Shown here piece after piece: positions 52,724 through 62,438 of a stretch of DNA of 64,000 bases. Source of the stretch: Paenibacillus sp. PastM-3. Its GTDB lineage: Bacteria; Bacillota; Bacilli; Paenibacillales; Paenibacillaceae. The stretch lies in assembly GCF_029893965.1 (NCBI RefSeq), contig NZ_JARXXP010000011.1, forward strand, positions 121,205-185,204. Direction: 5' to 3'. Below the pieces are notes generated by a model, which worked only from the letters and a program-made list of their open reading frames with translations, ran no database searches and was not told the origin of the DNA. The translations under genes were made by a program, and so were the position numbers. Each line of letters begins with the position of its first letter. Position 1 is the stretch's first letter.

Positions 52724-53389
52724 ATGTTTTTATTAGTCATTGTTGCCTTTCTGTTCTCTTTGTGGGCCCAGTTCAGAGTAAAGGGTACTTTTAATAAATG
52801 GGCTAAGGTTCCCAACGCAAACGGATTAACCGGTTATGAAGCGGCACGGCGCATGCTGGATGCCAACGGCCTGCACGACGTCCCTATTGAACCTGTTCGC
52901 GGAGCTTTGTCTGACCACTATGATCCGATTAACCGGGTAGTCCGCCTGTCAGAACCGGTATATTATGAGAACTCTATTTCCGCCGTTTCCGTTGCCTGCC
53001 ACGAGGTCGGCCACGCTATTCAGCACAAGGTGCACTATCCGATGCTGACGCTCCGCCACCGGATGTTCCCGGTCGTTAACTTCGCTTCAGGTGTTGCGCC
53101 GTTCATGCTGCTGGCAGGCTTCATTTTCAGTGTAACCAACCTTGTCGGTCTTGGTATCATCTTCTTCTCTGCTGCCGTAGCATTCCAGCTTGTTACGCTG
53201 CCGGTCGAGTTCAACGCCAGCAACCGCGCACGTCAGGTTATGGTTGAGCAAGGCTTCATCCGCAACGAGGAAGAACGCGGTGTTGCCAAGGTACTGAATG
53301 CCGCCGCTCTTACTTATGTGGCTGCCGCTCTGGTCTCCCTGCTTGAGCTTCTGCGTCTAATCACCATGTTCCTTGGCAATCGTGAATAA
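52724..53389 (+). CDS. YugP-type zinc metallopeptidase
   Basis: The 221-residue membrane protein has the zinc motif VACHEVGHAIQHK (HExxH) after an N-terminal helix and three further membrane helices, as in YugP (DUF2268/M50-like neutral zinc peptidase). The last helices carry FNASNRARQVM with the third ligand region. The substrate is unknown. GGAGG precedes the ATG. It follows a MerR regulator and ends at a strong terminator shared with the convergent LysR gene. Confidence 0.87.
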   Translation: MFLLVIVAFLFSLWAQFRVKGTFNKWAKVPNANGLTGYEAARRMLDANGLHDVPIEPVRGALSDHYDPINRVVRLSEPVYYENSISAVSVACHEVGHAIQHKVHYPMLTLRHRMFPVVNFASGVAPFMLLAGFIFSVTNLVGLGIIFFSAAVAFQLVTLPVEFNASNRARQVMVEQGFIRNEEERGVAKVLNAAALTYVAAALVSLLELLRLITMFLGNRE

Positions 53390-53421
53390 TACCCTCTCCA
53401 CTGCAAAGCGCAGCTGAGACA

Positions 53422-53455
53422 AATAACCCGGAAGGCTCTAGCCTTCCGGGTTATT
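53422..53455. terminator. Bidirectional terminator inside the end of the LysR gene
   Basis: AATAACCCGGAAGGC and GCCTTCCGGGTTATT form a perfect 15-bp stem with a four-base loop. The LysR stop codon (53438) lies in the loop, so the last codons of that gene form half of the stem, while the yugP side is outside its gene. Confidence 0.85.
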
Positions 53456-54349
53456 GTTGTTTTTGTCCTTGAAATAGGTAAGCAGGAAAGTCCTGAACGA
53501 TCTTGCTACCAGCGGCAGCTTACCGTCGCTGCGGTGAATGATCCCCACCGTCCGGGTAACAGCCGGCTCTACAACTCTGACCTGGGCAGGCTGCATCGGA
53601 TTCGTCTGGTACAGTGCCGTCTCCGGAAGCAGGCTGACGCCCATGCCGGCGGCAACCAGACCGCGGATGGTATCCGTCTCCCCGCCTTCAAAAGCGATCT
53701 GGGGCTTAAAGCCAGCCTGAATACAGGCCTGCCAGACAATCGGCCTCAGGGAGTACCCCTGGCTGAACAATACGAATTTCTCATCGCGCAGCTGCTCAAG
53801 CCGGATCACCGTTTCGCCGGCCAGCGGATGATGCTGCGGCAGGATGGCAAACAGCTCCTCCGTCATTACAATATCTCCGGCAACTTGGCCGTCATTCTCC
53901 GGAAAAGGGGAAATAAACGCCAGATCCACCTCACCCGACGAGACGTCCTTGATCAGAGACGCATAGGTCCCTTGCTTGAAGCGGAACCTGACATTAGGGT
54001 AATGCCTGCGGAACTCTGCCACAATGGAGGGAATCAGGTGTGTTCCCAGACTGTGCGGAAAGCCGATACGGATCTCCCCCAGCTCCGGGTCCAGGAATTC
54101 ATGCACTTCCGCTACAGAGCGCTCCAGATCTTTAAGCAGCGTTTCGACCCGCTTGCAAAAAAGCTGTCCTACAGGCGTAAGCTGCAGATTTCGGCCTTTT
54201 TGCATAAACAAATCCACCCCAAGCTCCTGTTCCAGCTGATGAATCTGGCGGCTTACCGCCGACTGGGCTACATGCAGCTCCTCCGCCGCTTTGGTAACAT
54301 GCTCCTTTTGGGCAACCTTCAGAAAGTATTGCAGCTGTCTAAGTTCCAC
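53438..54349 (-). CDS. LysR family regulator, GltC-like
   Basis: The 303-residue protein has the LysR winged helix (MELRQLQYFLKVAQKEHVTKAA, HVAQSAVSRQIHQLEQEL) and effector-binding domain. Sequence and length resemble GltC, the Bacillus activator of glutamate synthase (for example IGFPHSLGTHLIPSIV and GLVAAGMGVSLLPE), but no gltAB genes are adjacent. The GTG at 54349 is chosen because GAGAGG lies seven bases upstream and it reproduces the family start; a TTG at 54355 is an alternative. It follows the rhomboid gene by 13 bases in the same direction. Confidence 0.85.
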   Translation of the reverse strand: MELRQLQYFLKVAQKEHVTKAAEELHVAQSAVSRQIHQLEQELGVDLFMQKGRNLQLTPVGQLFCKRVETLLKDLERSVAEVHEFLDPELGEIRIGFPHSLGTHLIPSIVAEFRRHYPNVRFRFKQGTYASLIKDVSSGEVDLAFISPFPENDGQVAGDIVMTEELFAILPQHHPLAGETVIRLEQLRDEKFVLFSQGYSLRPIVWQACIQAGFKPQIAFEGGETDTIRGLVAAGMGVSLLPETALYQTNPMQPAQVRVVEPAVTRTVGIIHRSDGKLPLVARSFRTFLLTYFKDKNNNNPEG

Positions 54350-54362
54350 TTCCAAACCTCTC

Positions 54363-54989
54363 CTATCGCCTGCTTCTTTTTAAAAGACGGATAATCAGCC
54401 CGTACAGGAAAAACCCGGCGACCAGTCCGCCCAGATGAGCCATCCAATTAACATATGGAGTAACAAACGACATCACAATCCCCATCACCAGCAGCCCGTA
54501 CAGTGTCTTACGAGAGCCCTCATCCATCATACCGCGCTGCAGGGTGGCGATATACAGAAACGCGCCGTAAATCGCGTAAATCGCGCCCGAGGCGCCTACA
54601 GATACAGTAGCGGTATAAGGATCCGGCGTCCCGCCGAGCGCAACCGAAAGCACATTGGCCAGGAACCCGCCGATTACGTACAGGATCGCATAACGCCACC
54701 AGCCCAGCAGCCGTTCAAGCGGAGGGGCAAACACCAGCAGCGAAAAGCTGTTAAAGAAAAGATGGGAAAATCCGTTATGCAGGAACATAGCAGCAAAATA
54801 TCGCCACAGCTCTTCTTTTTCCGGCCCGTTATCCACCACAGCACCGAGCTTTACAAGCGTATCCAGATTTGTTGAACCGCCGTTTAGCGATGCTACAATA
54901 AACATCACAAGGTTGGCTAACAGAAGAATAACGGTTACGGGATAGTATCGCAGATAGCTTTTCCAGTTTTCGTAACGTATGAATATCAT
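54363..54989 (-). CDS. Rhomboid family intramembrane serine protease
   Basis: The 208-residue protein has six membrane helices with the rhomboid active site GASGAIYAIYG (Ser) and MAHLGGLVAGF (His), so it cleaves single-pass membrane proteins within the membrane. It lacks the TPR extension of Bacillus GluP. The ATG at 54989 follows AAGGA by eight bases; the longer frame to 54998 has none. It precedes the LysR-type gene by 13 bases, likely one transcript, and diverges from tpx. Confidence 0.88.
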   Translation of the reverse strand: MIFIRYENWKSYLRYYPVTVILLLANLVMFIVASLNGGSTNLDTLVKLGAVVDNGPEKEELWRYFAAMFLHNGFSHLFFNSFSLLVFAPPLERLLGWWRYAILYVIGGFLANVLSVALGGTPDPYTATVSVGASGAIYAIYGAFLYIATLQRGMMDEGSRKTLYGLLVMGIVMSFVTPYVNWMAHLGGLVAGFFLYGLIIRLLKRSRR

Positions 54990-55100
54990 GGCACCCATCC
55001 TTTATGTATGTTGTCCAGTTGGACATCAACCTTCTAAAACGATTATAATTTATTCTGGCAGTAACAATCCAATATTGTAACCTGAGGAGGAAACAAGGAC

Positions 55101-55619
55101 ATGACGCAAGAAAGAACAGGCGCAGCCGCATTCAAAGGTAATCCGATTACACTGGTGGGACCTGAGCTCAAAGCCGGAGACAGCGCTCCGGATTTCACAG
55201 TAAGCAAGAATCTGCTGGAGAACGCTTCGTTGAGCGATTATGCCGGCAAAATCAAGCTGATCAGTGTTGTGCCTTCCCTGGACACAGGCGTATGCGACGC
55301 CCAGACCCGCCGCTTCAACAGTGAAGCAGCTGAGCTTGGAGACGACGTAGTCATCCTCACCATCAGCACAGATCTGCCGTTCGCCCAGGCCCGCTGGTGC
55401 GGCGCTGCCGGCATTGACCGGGTTATCACCCTGTCCGACCACAAGGAAGCCGCCTTCGGACAAGCTTACGGCGTACTGATCAAAGAATTCCGCCTGGATA
55501 TGCGCTCCATCTTCGTTATCGACAAGAACGACAAATTAACTTATGTTGAGTACCTTGGCGAAATGTCCGAGCACCCGAATTACGAAGCAGCGATTGCCGC
55601 CGTTAAGGAATTGCTGTAG
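55101..55619 (+). CDS. tpx: Thiol peroxidase
   Basis: Tpx reduces hydroperoxides with thioredoxin. The 172-residue protein has the peroxidatic cysteine in PSLDTGVCDAQT (Cys65) and the resolving cysteine in ARWCGAAG (Cys100), plus the AELGDDVVILTISTDLPFAQ segment of atypical 2-Cys peroxiredoxins. Length fits the family. GAGGAGG precedes the ATG. A strong terminator follows. Confidence 0.95.
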   Translation: MTQERTGAAAFKGNPITLVGPELKAGDSAPDFTVSKNLLENASLSDYAGKIKLISVVPSLDTGVCDAQTRRFNSEAAELGDDVVILTISTDLPFAQARWCGAAGIDRVITLSDHKEAAFGQAYGVLIKEFRLDMRSIFVIDKNDKLTYVEYLGEMSEHPNYEAAIAAVKELL

Positions 55620-55660
55620 ATCTACAAAGCCGGACGATATAAAAGAAATACGATATGTTA

Positions 55661-55696
55661 AAAAAGCGGCAGAAGGCTTTCCTTCCGCCGCTTTTT
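55661..55696 (+). terminator. Terminator of tpx
   Basis: AAAAAGCGGC and GCCGCTTTTT flank an inner GAAGG/CCTTC stem, followed by U5. Confidence 0.85.
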
Positions 55697-55778
55697 GCTA
55701 TAGATAACGCATCCTATTATATAGCCGGGTTATTCCGGAAACCGCATACAATCACTGGACAGCAAGCCCGGCGGGTCA

Positions 55779-56168
55779 TTAGTCTGTTTTGTACTTGCCC
55801 AGCTTCTTGTCCAGCGATTCATACAGGCGCTGAATTACACGGTAATTGGCACCCAGGTCGCCAAGCGAGCCTCTGGATGCAGAATATATATCGATACCGC
55901 AGCGTACCGGTGAGGTATTCAGTACGGATACTGTTATGTCCAGCGTACGTCCAAAACCCGTTCTTTTCTCCAGGGTAATTTCTCCTACGGACTGCACCTC
56001 ATGCAGAACCTTGTAACCGGGAATCTTCTTCAGTGTTGAAGACACTTCATCCCATGCTTTGTCTTTCGAAAGAGTGTAATAACGTGTCTTTAATGCCGGA
56101 TCCTTTGCACGGTCGCTAGTTCCGTCATGACTGCGGAATATACCGACCAATGTTCTTTTGAGCGACAA
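55779..56168 (-). CDS. DUF1499-like small protein
   Basis: The 129-residue soluble protein has ALKTRYYTLSKDKAWDEV, GYKVLHEVQSVGEITLEKRTGF and RCGIDIYSASRGSLGDLGANYRVIQRLYESLDKKL, which resemble DUF1499 (a fold of unknown function found with membrane or cell-surface genes). The start is a TTG with GAGGGGG upstream. No signal peptide or membrane segment is seen. It is monocistronic and convergent with tpx, and its divergent neighbour is the 6S RNA. Confidence 0.65.
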   Translation of the reverse strand: MSLKRTLVGIFRSHDGTSDRAKDPALKTRYYTLSKDKAWDEVSSTLKKIPGYKVLHEVQSVGEITLEKRTGFGRTLDITVSVLNTSPVRCGIDIYSASRGSLGDLGANYRVIQRLYESLDKKLGKYKTD

Positions 56169-56315
56169 AATATTTCCCCCTCTTTTAGTCCCAAGTTCAT
56201 TATTATCAGTGTAACATTCTTAACCCAGGAACAAAAGAGCATAGCTCACTTTCCTGGACCTCTATGTAAGAAAGGCATCTGCAGACACCGTTTCCAAAAA
56301 GGCGCAGCAAACAAA

Positions 56316-56356
56316 AAGGTACCCTGAATCCGCAATTGCGGGATACAGGGCACCTT
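56316..56356 (-). terminator. Terminator of the 6S RNA gene
   Basis: AAGGTACCCTG and CAGGGCACCTT pair with one mismatch and enclose the palindrome CCGCAATTGCGG; the minus strand continues into U5. Confidence 0.75.
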
Positions 56357-56370
56357 GTCAAAATCAGCAG

Positions 56371-56560
56371 AAAACCCGCCTATGCCGTCCGGCTACAGTG
56401 TCTTCTGAACCTGCGAGAGCAGGTGGGTGACCGCAGAAGTCGTTTTTGAATTCCCCAAGTCGTATAGACAGGGCTGTTCAGCTGCGCTTCGTATTAAGTC
56501 TCCCGAGACATTATCATTGGTTCAAAACAACGAGCAACCGTAACGTACATCGCAGGATTT
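56371..56560 (-). ncRNA. ssrS: Probable 6S RNA
   Basis: No open frame covers 56357-56600, yet a near-consensus promoter (TTTACA, 17 bases, TATAAT) and a good terminator frame a transcript. Its ends AAATCC and GGGTTT pair. Inside, ACGGT/ACTGT and GTTGTTTTGAA/TTCAAAAACGAC pair as a long rod, with a central bubble bearing small hairpins (GTCTCGGGAGAC; CACCTGC/GCAGGT). This layout, and the GCGGTCACCCACCTGC segment, match Firmicute 6S RNA, which mimics an open promoter and binds RNA polymerase. Ends are estimated. Confidence 0.75.
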
Positions 56561-56566
56561 ATAACT

Positions 56567-56595
56567 ATTATATTGCGTTTTGACGAAAATGTAAA
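56567..56595 (-). promoter_or_regulatory. Promoter of the 6S RNA gene
   Basis: On the minus strand TTTACA (56595-56590), a 17-base spacer and TATAAT (56572-56567) are close to the vegetative consensus. Transcription should begin near 56560. Confidence 0.8.
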
Positions 56596-56665
56596 CCTGT
56601 ATGCGCTTTAATTAACACTGGAATAAAATTCTCGTCCCTTTTTGCCTGTGATTGCAACGCCGATG

Positions 56666-57514
56666 TTAAATCCGTTTAGGTGATCTGGAATTATCCTTAT
56701 CATCGAAATCATCATCGTCGTCATCATCGTCATCGTCTTCCGCAAGCAGCCGCTCGGCCGCTTCTTTTTCCGCTGCTTCCTTTTCCTCCAGCTCCTGCTG
56801 CTGCTTTTTCTCAACCTGCAGCTGCAGCTTGTTGTATGTAGCAAAGAAGTTAAAGAAGGCCAGCATAGCAACCAGTGTAGGAATGCAGATTACATACAGC
56901 ACAGGGTACCGCAGACCTATATATGCAAGCAACGCAGAACCGATCAATGTAGAGAATACACGAATAGGCCGGGCGATGGTCAGCAGGACAGAGTTCTTAA
57001 TAACTTCCTTAAATGTCATCTGGTAGTGAACGACAATTGAGAAGAAGTTAAACATCGACACAAACAGAATAATCATCAGCACCAGCATCAGAATACCGAC
57101 GACTCTGAAATTGGCCATTTGAGTCATGTATACGGTCACATCAACGTACATTACAACAAACAGCACGGTATAGATGAGTCCCCCAAGCATGCTCTTGAGA
57201 TAATTTTCTTTGTATCCCTGAAAAAAAGTGCGGAACGTGCTGACATCGGTGTTGCCCATCACCCACTTGCGCACAACCGTAAACAGCGCAGCCGTAGCCG
57301 GGAATACCGTAAACGGTGCCAAAATCCCCATTGCCCAGTTAAGCGTAATCTGTTCGTTGGGCCCGCCTGCTGATGAACCCAGCATAATGATCTTCATCAC
57401 AGCGATAAACAAAAACGGAATTGAACACAGCCCCCATAGTATATTGCTGAAGGCAATACGTGAAATCCATTCCGTGATGCGGTATAAACCGCCCATAGCT
57501 CCTTTAAACTCCAA
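56666..57514 (-). CDS. YesL family membrane protein (DUF624)
   Basis: The 282-residue protein has about five membrane helices and the DUF624 start MEFKGAMGGLYRITEWISRIAFSNILWGL, as in YesL, a family often found near sugar-utilisation genes but with no such neighbours here. The C-terminus is unusual: a Gln/Glu/Lys/Ala coil (KKQQQELEEKEAAEKEAAERL) followed by ten Asp in a row and a basic end. AGGAGG precedes the TTG start. It is transcribed from the right toward the 6S RNA gene. Confidence 0.83.
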   Translation of the reverse strand: MEFKGAMGGLYRITEWISRIAFSNILWGLCSIPFLFIAVMKIIMLGSSAGGPNEQITLNWAMGILAPFTVFPATAALFTVVRKWVMGNTDVSTFRTFFQGYKENYLKSMLGGLIYTVLFVVMYVDVTVYMTQMANFRVVGILMLVLMIILFVSMFNFFSIVVHYQMTFKEVIKNSVLLTIARPIRVFSTLIGSALLAYIGLRYPVLYVICIPTLVAMLAFFNFFATYNKLQLQVEKKQQQELEEKEAAEKEAAERLLAEDDDDDDDDDDFDDKDNSRSPKRI

Positions 57515-57642
57515 TTCCCTTCCTCCTGTCTGTCTCGCGCATACTGCGTACCTTAACTATAACCTATTTGACCCGGACTTTTCCAGCGCCCATTCTTGCG
57601 AATCCGGGTTTTAAACACCCTTTTATATTTGATCAGCAAAAA

Positions 57643-57674
57643 AAGGCGAGAGCCGCTGAGCGGTCTCTCGCCTT
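57643..57674 (-). terminator. Terminator of the RNA helicase gene
   Basis: AAGGCGAGAG and CTCTCGCCTT with inner CGCT/CG pairing, followed by U7 on the minus strand. Confidence 0.8.
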
Positions 57675-57700
57675 CTTAATGCCGGATTACCGGCTGCTGC

Positions 57701-59347
<1,647 letters not shown>

Positions 59348-59661
59348 ATTATTCATGCTCCTTCTATACAGTGGACATTCCACATGCTTATCTGTATTCT
59401 TAAGTAGCGGTAAACACCTTTATAGGCTGTCCAATCATGCCGTAATCTCTGCATGGGTTTACGCGTATGGGACGAAAAAATGTCCTTAGATCAGGTCTGA
59501 TTAACGCCTGAACAATTGTAGCTTCACATCCGAAGCAATGCAAAAATACCATTGTAACGTTCTACTCAAGAATATCCTATACATTATATCACAAACCTAT
59601 TTAGGAATACCAGTGTATTCCTTTCTTTCATTACTTACATTACATGTCAGAGGTGAAACGC

Positions 59662-60495
59662 TTGTTAAAACTTAGACAAATCGGCAGTTGCCTTGCTGTA
59701 ATCTTCGGTTCAGCAATGATTGCCTGCGGCTTTAATCTGTTTCTGATCCCGCACAGACTGCTTAGCGGAGGGGTTTCGGGTCTGGCCATGCTGGTCGGTT
59801 ACTTTACCCCGTTCAATATCGGCCTGCTGTATCTGCTGTTCAACGTGCCGCTGCTCGTTGCCGGCTGGTTTCAGCTGGGACGAAGATTTATCATTCTCAG
59901 CATCCTTTCTGTCGGCTCCACCACCTGGCTCATGGCCTTGATACCCGAAGTTACCGTAGCTTCCGATATGCTGCTGGCTTCCGTATTCGGCGGAGTGCTT
60001 GTTGGTGTAGGCGCTGGCATTTCCTTCCGCATGGGCGGATCTTCCGGCGGGTTTGATATTCTCGGTTCCATTATTACCCGCTACCGGGACTTTCCAATCG
60101 GCAATATCCTGGTGGGGCTAAACGGATTGGTCATTCTGGCGGCCGCTTACTTCGATAATAACTGGAACCTGGCGCTGGCCTCCATGGTTTCGATTTATGT
60201 AACCGGCAAGGTTGTCGATCTGATTCACGTCAGCCACATCAAAGTTACGGTATATATTGTAACAACCCGCACAGAAGAGCTGCTTGAGCAGCTCCTTCCG
60301 CTTCAGCGGGGCGTAACCAAGATTAAGACCGAAGGCGCTTATTCTCATATCGAACGGGACATGCTAATGACTGTGACAACACGTTATGAGCTGGCAGAGC
60401 TGAGACGGATCATCAAAGCCAGCGACCCGCAGGCCTTTGTCAATATTGTGGAAACCGTAGGCGTCATGGGCTCCTTCCGGAGAAGATCCAGCTGA
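59662..60495 (+). CDS. YitT family membrane protein
   Basis: The 277-residue protein has an N-terminal block of five helices (GSAMIACGFNLFLIPHRLLSGGVSGLAML) and a C-terminal DUF2179-type soluble domain (VTVYIVTTRTEELLEQLLPLQRGVTKIKTEGAYSH). Function of the family is unknown; some members affect stress resistance. The TTG at 59662 follows GAGGTG by six bases; the upstream in-frame ATG at 59644 lacks a ribosome site. It is a single gene. Confidence 0.85.
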   Translation: MLKLRQIGSCLAVIFGSAMIACGFNLFLIPHRLLSGGVSGLAMLVGYFTPFNIGLLYLLFNVPLLVAGWFQLGRRFIILSILSVGSTTWLMALIPEVTVASDMLLASVFGGVLVGVGAGISFRMGGSSGGFDILGSIITRYRDFPIGNILVGLNGLVILAAAYFDNNWNLALASMVSIYVTGKVVDLIHVSHIKVTVYIVTTRTEELLEQLLPLQRGVTKIKTEGAYSHIERDMLMTVTTRYELAELRRIIKASDPQAFVNIVETVGVMGSFRRRSS

Positions 60496-60658
60496 AAGAT
60501 ATGCGCGTATTTTAAAATTGTGATATATTAGATTCACGCAGGACCTAATAAATTCATGAGGATTGTGCTTTACCCCTCTTTTTTCCAGGCACTTCGTTTT
60601 ACGGATGTTCCCTGAATGAACCGTTCAGCACCATTCGAAAAAGGAAAGGGTGACTATT

Positions 60659-60853
60659 ATGGAAATGGAAACGGTAAAACTGTCAGCAATCGTCATGAGG
60701 TGGTATCCCGATATGATGCCGTTTCTCAAGCAGGACGAATTGAATTCTGTAATCGTGCTGCGCGACGGTCTAAGCATTCTGGAACCGGCGGATGCCATGG
60801 ATATCATCCATTACAGCATTTGTGAGCATCAGAATCCTGCGTATCTTCAATAA
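60659..60853 (+). CDS. Small protein of 64 residues, function unknown
   Basis: I do not recognise it. ATG at 60659 follows AAAGGG by eight bases. The product (MEMETVKLSAIVMRWYP..., ending EHQNPAYLQ) is acidic with a WYP dipeptide-like start and no membrane segment or cysteine. It is too short for fold guesses. A strong GC stem at 60886-60922 follows, which supports a real transcript. Confidence 0.55.
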   Translation: MEMETVKLSAIVMRWYPDMMPFLKQDELNSVIVLRDGLSILEPADAMDIIHYSICEHQNPAYLQ

Positions 60854-60885
60854 GCACAACCGCTTGATGGCAAGTTTTGATTTGT

Positions 60886-60922
60886 TGCCGCCCGGAGCCA
60901 GCAATTGCCGCTCCGGGCGGCA
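60886..60922 (+). terminator. Terminator after the 64-residue gene
   Basis: TGCCGCCCGGAG and CTCCGGGCGGCA form a 12-bp stem followed by TTTACTTT. Confidence 0.75.
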
Positions 60923-61091
60923 TTTACTTTTAATATGGAGGTTTAGAATCGGTACAGACCGTTTAAAAACTCAAAGGACGGAAAATATTCTGGCGTTCTA
61001 AAATTACACGGATTGTTACAAGTCTGTTCTTTTTGGATGCTGCCGTTCCATTATACTTTAAAGGAATGTACATAAAGGGAGAGAATACACA

Positions 61092-62318
61092 ATGAACATC
61101 ACCTGGGCATTACTTATGATGGCTCTGGGAAGCGTCGGCGTCCAGTCAGGCGGACATGAATCCGACGTCTCCGCAGCCCTGCAGTCAGCTGTTAATCCAC
61201 CTGTCACGGCTGAACAGGCCGGATCCGCTGCACCGAATACGTCAGCCGGCAATGCATCACCATCCCCTGCCCCAAATGCTACACCTGCAGCTGACAGCGC
61301 ACTTCATACCGATCCGCAGCCTGATGCGCCAAAGGTCAAAGGCATCTACGTCACGGCTTACAGCGCAGGCGGCTCCCGGATGGAGCAGCTCCTCGCTCTC
61401 CTTGATAAGACTGAACTCAATTCGATGGTCATCGACATTAAGGACGACGCCGGATATATCACATATAAGACTGACAATGCCGAGCTGCAGGAAATGGGCA
61501 CACCCCAGAATTTCATCGGCGATATCAACAAGCTTATGACACGGCTGAAGGAGCATGACGTCTATCCGATTGCCCGTGTTGTTGTGTTCAAGGATTCCGT
61601 GCTGGCCAAGAAGCATCCGGAGTTGTCCTTCGTCAATTCTGACGGCAGCGTCTGGAAGAACAAAGGCGGCGACAGCTTCGTTAACCCGTATAATGAGAAT
61701 GTATGGAAATACAATGTGGACATTGCCAAGGAAGCGGCGAAGCTCGGGTTCAAGGAAATCCAATTCGATTACGTCCGCTTCCCTGAGGGTTTTGAAAAGC
61801 GTGCCGATGTGCTGAAATACACCAAGAGCGACCGGCCCCGCGTCGAAATCATTGCTGACTTCGTCAAATATGCCAAGGCTGAACTTGCCCCGCTCGGTGT
61901 CAGAGTATCCGTTGATATCTTCGGTTATGCGGCATCTGTCCCTGCAGCAGAAGGCATCGGCCAGGATTTCGTCAAAATCTCCAAGAATGTCGATGTAATC
62001 AGTCCGATGGTATATCCGAGCCATTACTCCACCGGCTGGTTTGATGTTAAGGATCCCGATAAGGATCCATACGCTACAATCAAGGGCTCAATGGTCGATA
62101 CCCATAAAAAGCTGGACCCGCTGGGCAGCTACAAGCCGGTGATACGGCCGTGGATTCAGGACTTTACCGCCAGCTGGCTGGGAAGCGGTCATTTCATTAA
62201 ATACGGCAAGCAGCAGGTTGAAGATCAGATCCGTGCGCTGAAAGACGAGAACGTGGATGAGTTCCTGCTTTGGAACGCCAATAACCGTTACACCTCAGAT
62301 GTTGATTACGAGCAATAA
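61092..62318 (+). CDS. DUF4015 putative glycoside hydrolase, secreted
   Basis: The 408-residue protein starts with a signal-like segment (MNITWALLMMALGSVGV), a Ser/Ala/Pro linker (TSAGNASPSPAPNATPAA) and a TIM-barrel domain with GIYVTAYSAGGSRMEQLL, IDIKDDAGYI, QFDYVRFPEG and VISPMVYPSHY, the pattern of DUF4015 / GH13-like putative glycosidases. It probably acts on wall or exopolysaccharide. GGGAGAG precedes the ATG. A terminator separates it from the MATE gene. Confidence 0.85.
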   Translation: MNITWALLMMALGSVGVQSGGHESDVSAALQSAVNPPVTAEQAGSAAPNTSAGNASPSPAPNATPAADSALHTDPQPDAPKVKGIYVTAYSAGGSRMEQLLALLDKTELNSMVIDIKDDAGYITYKTDNAELQEMGTPQNFIGDINKLMTRLKEHDVYPIARVVVFKDSVLAKKHPELSFVNSDGSVWKNKGGDSFVNPYNENVWKYNVDIAKEAAKLGFKEIQFDYVRFPEGFEKRADVLKYTKSDRPRVEIIADFVKYAKAELAPLGVRVSVDIFGYAASVPAAEGIGQDFVKISKNVDVISPMVYPSHYSTGWFDVKDPDKDPYATIKGSMVDTHKKLDPLGSYKPVIRPWIQDFTASWLGSGHFIKYGKQQVEDQIRALKDENVDEFLLWNANNRYTSDVDYEQ

Positions 62319-62365
62319 CGTTTAAGCCATCATAACCATTATATGCGGCAGTTAAGCGGATTCCG

Positions 62366-62385
62366 GACCCGGCCTATGCCGGGTC
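62366..62385 (+). terminator. Terminator of the glycoside hydrolase gene
   Basis: GACCCGGC and GCCGGGTC with a CTAT loop are followed by TTTT. It also rules out translation of the longer MATE frame. Confidence 0.75.
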
Positions 62386-62438
62386 TTTTCCTGGAAAAAA
62401 TCTTTAAAAATCTTATTCAGATAATGAGGCAGCAATCC

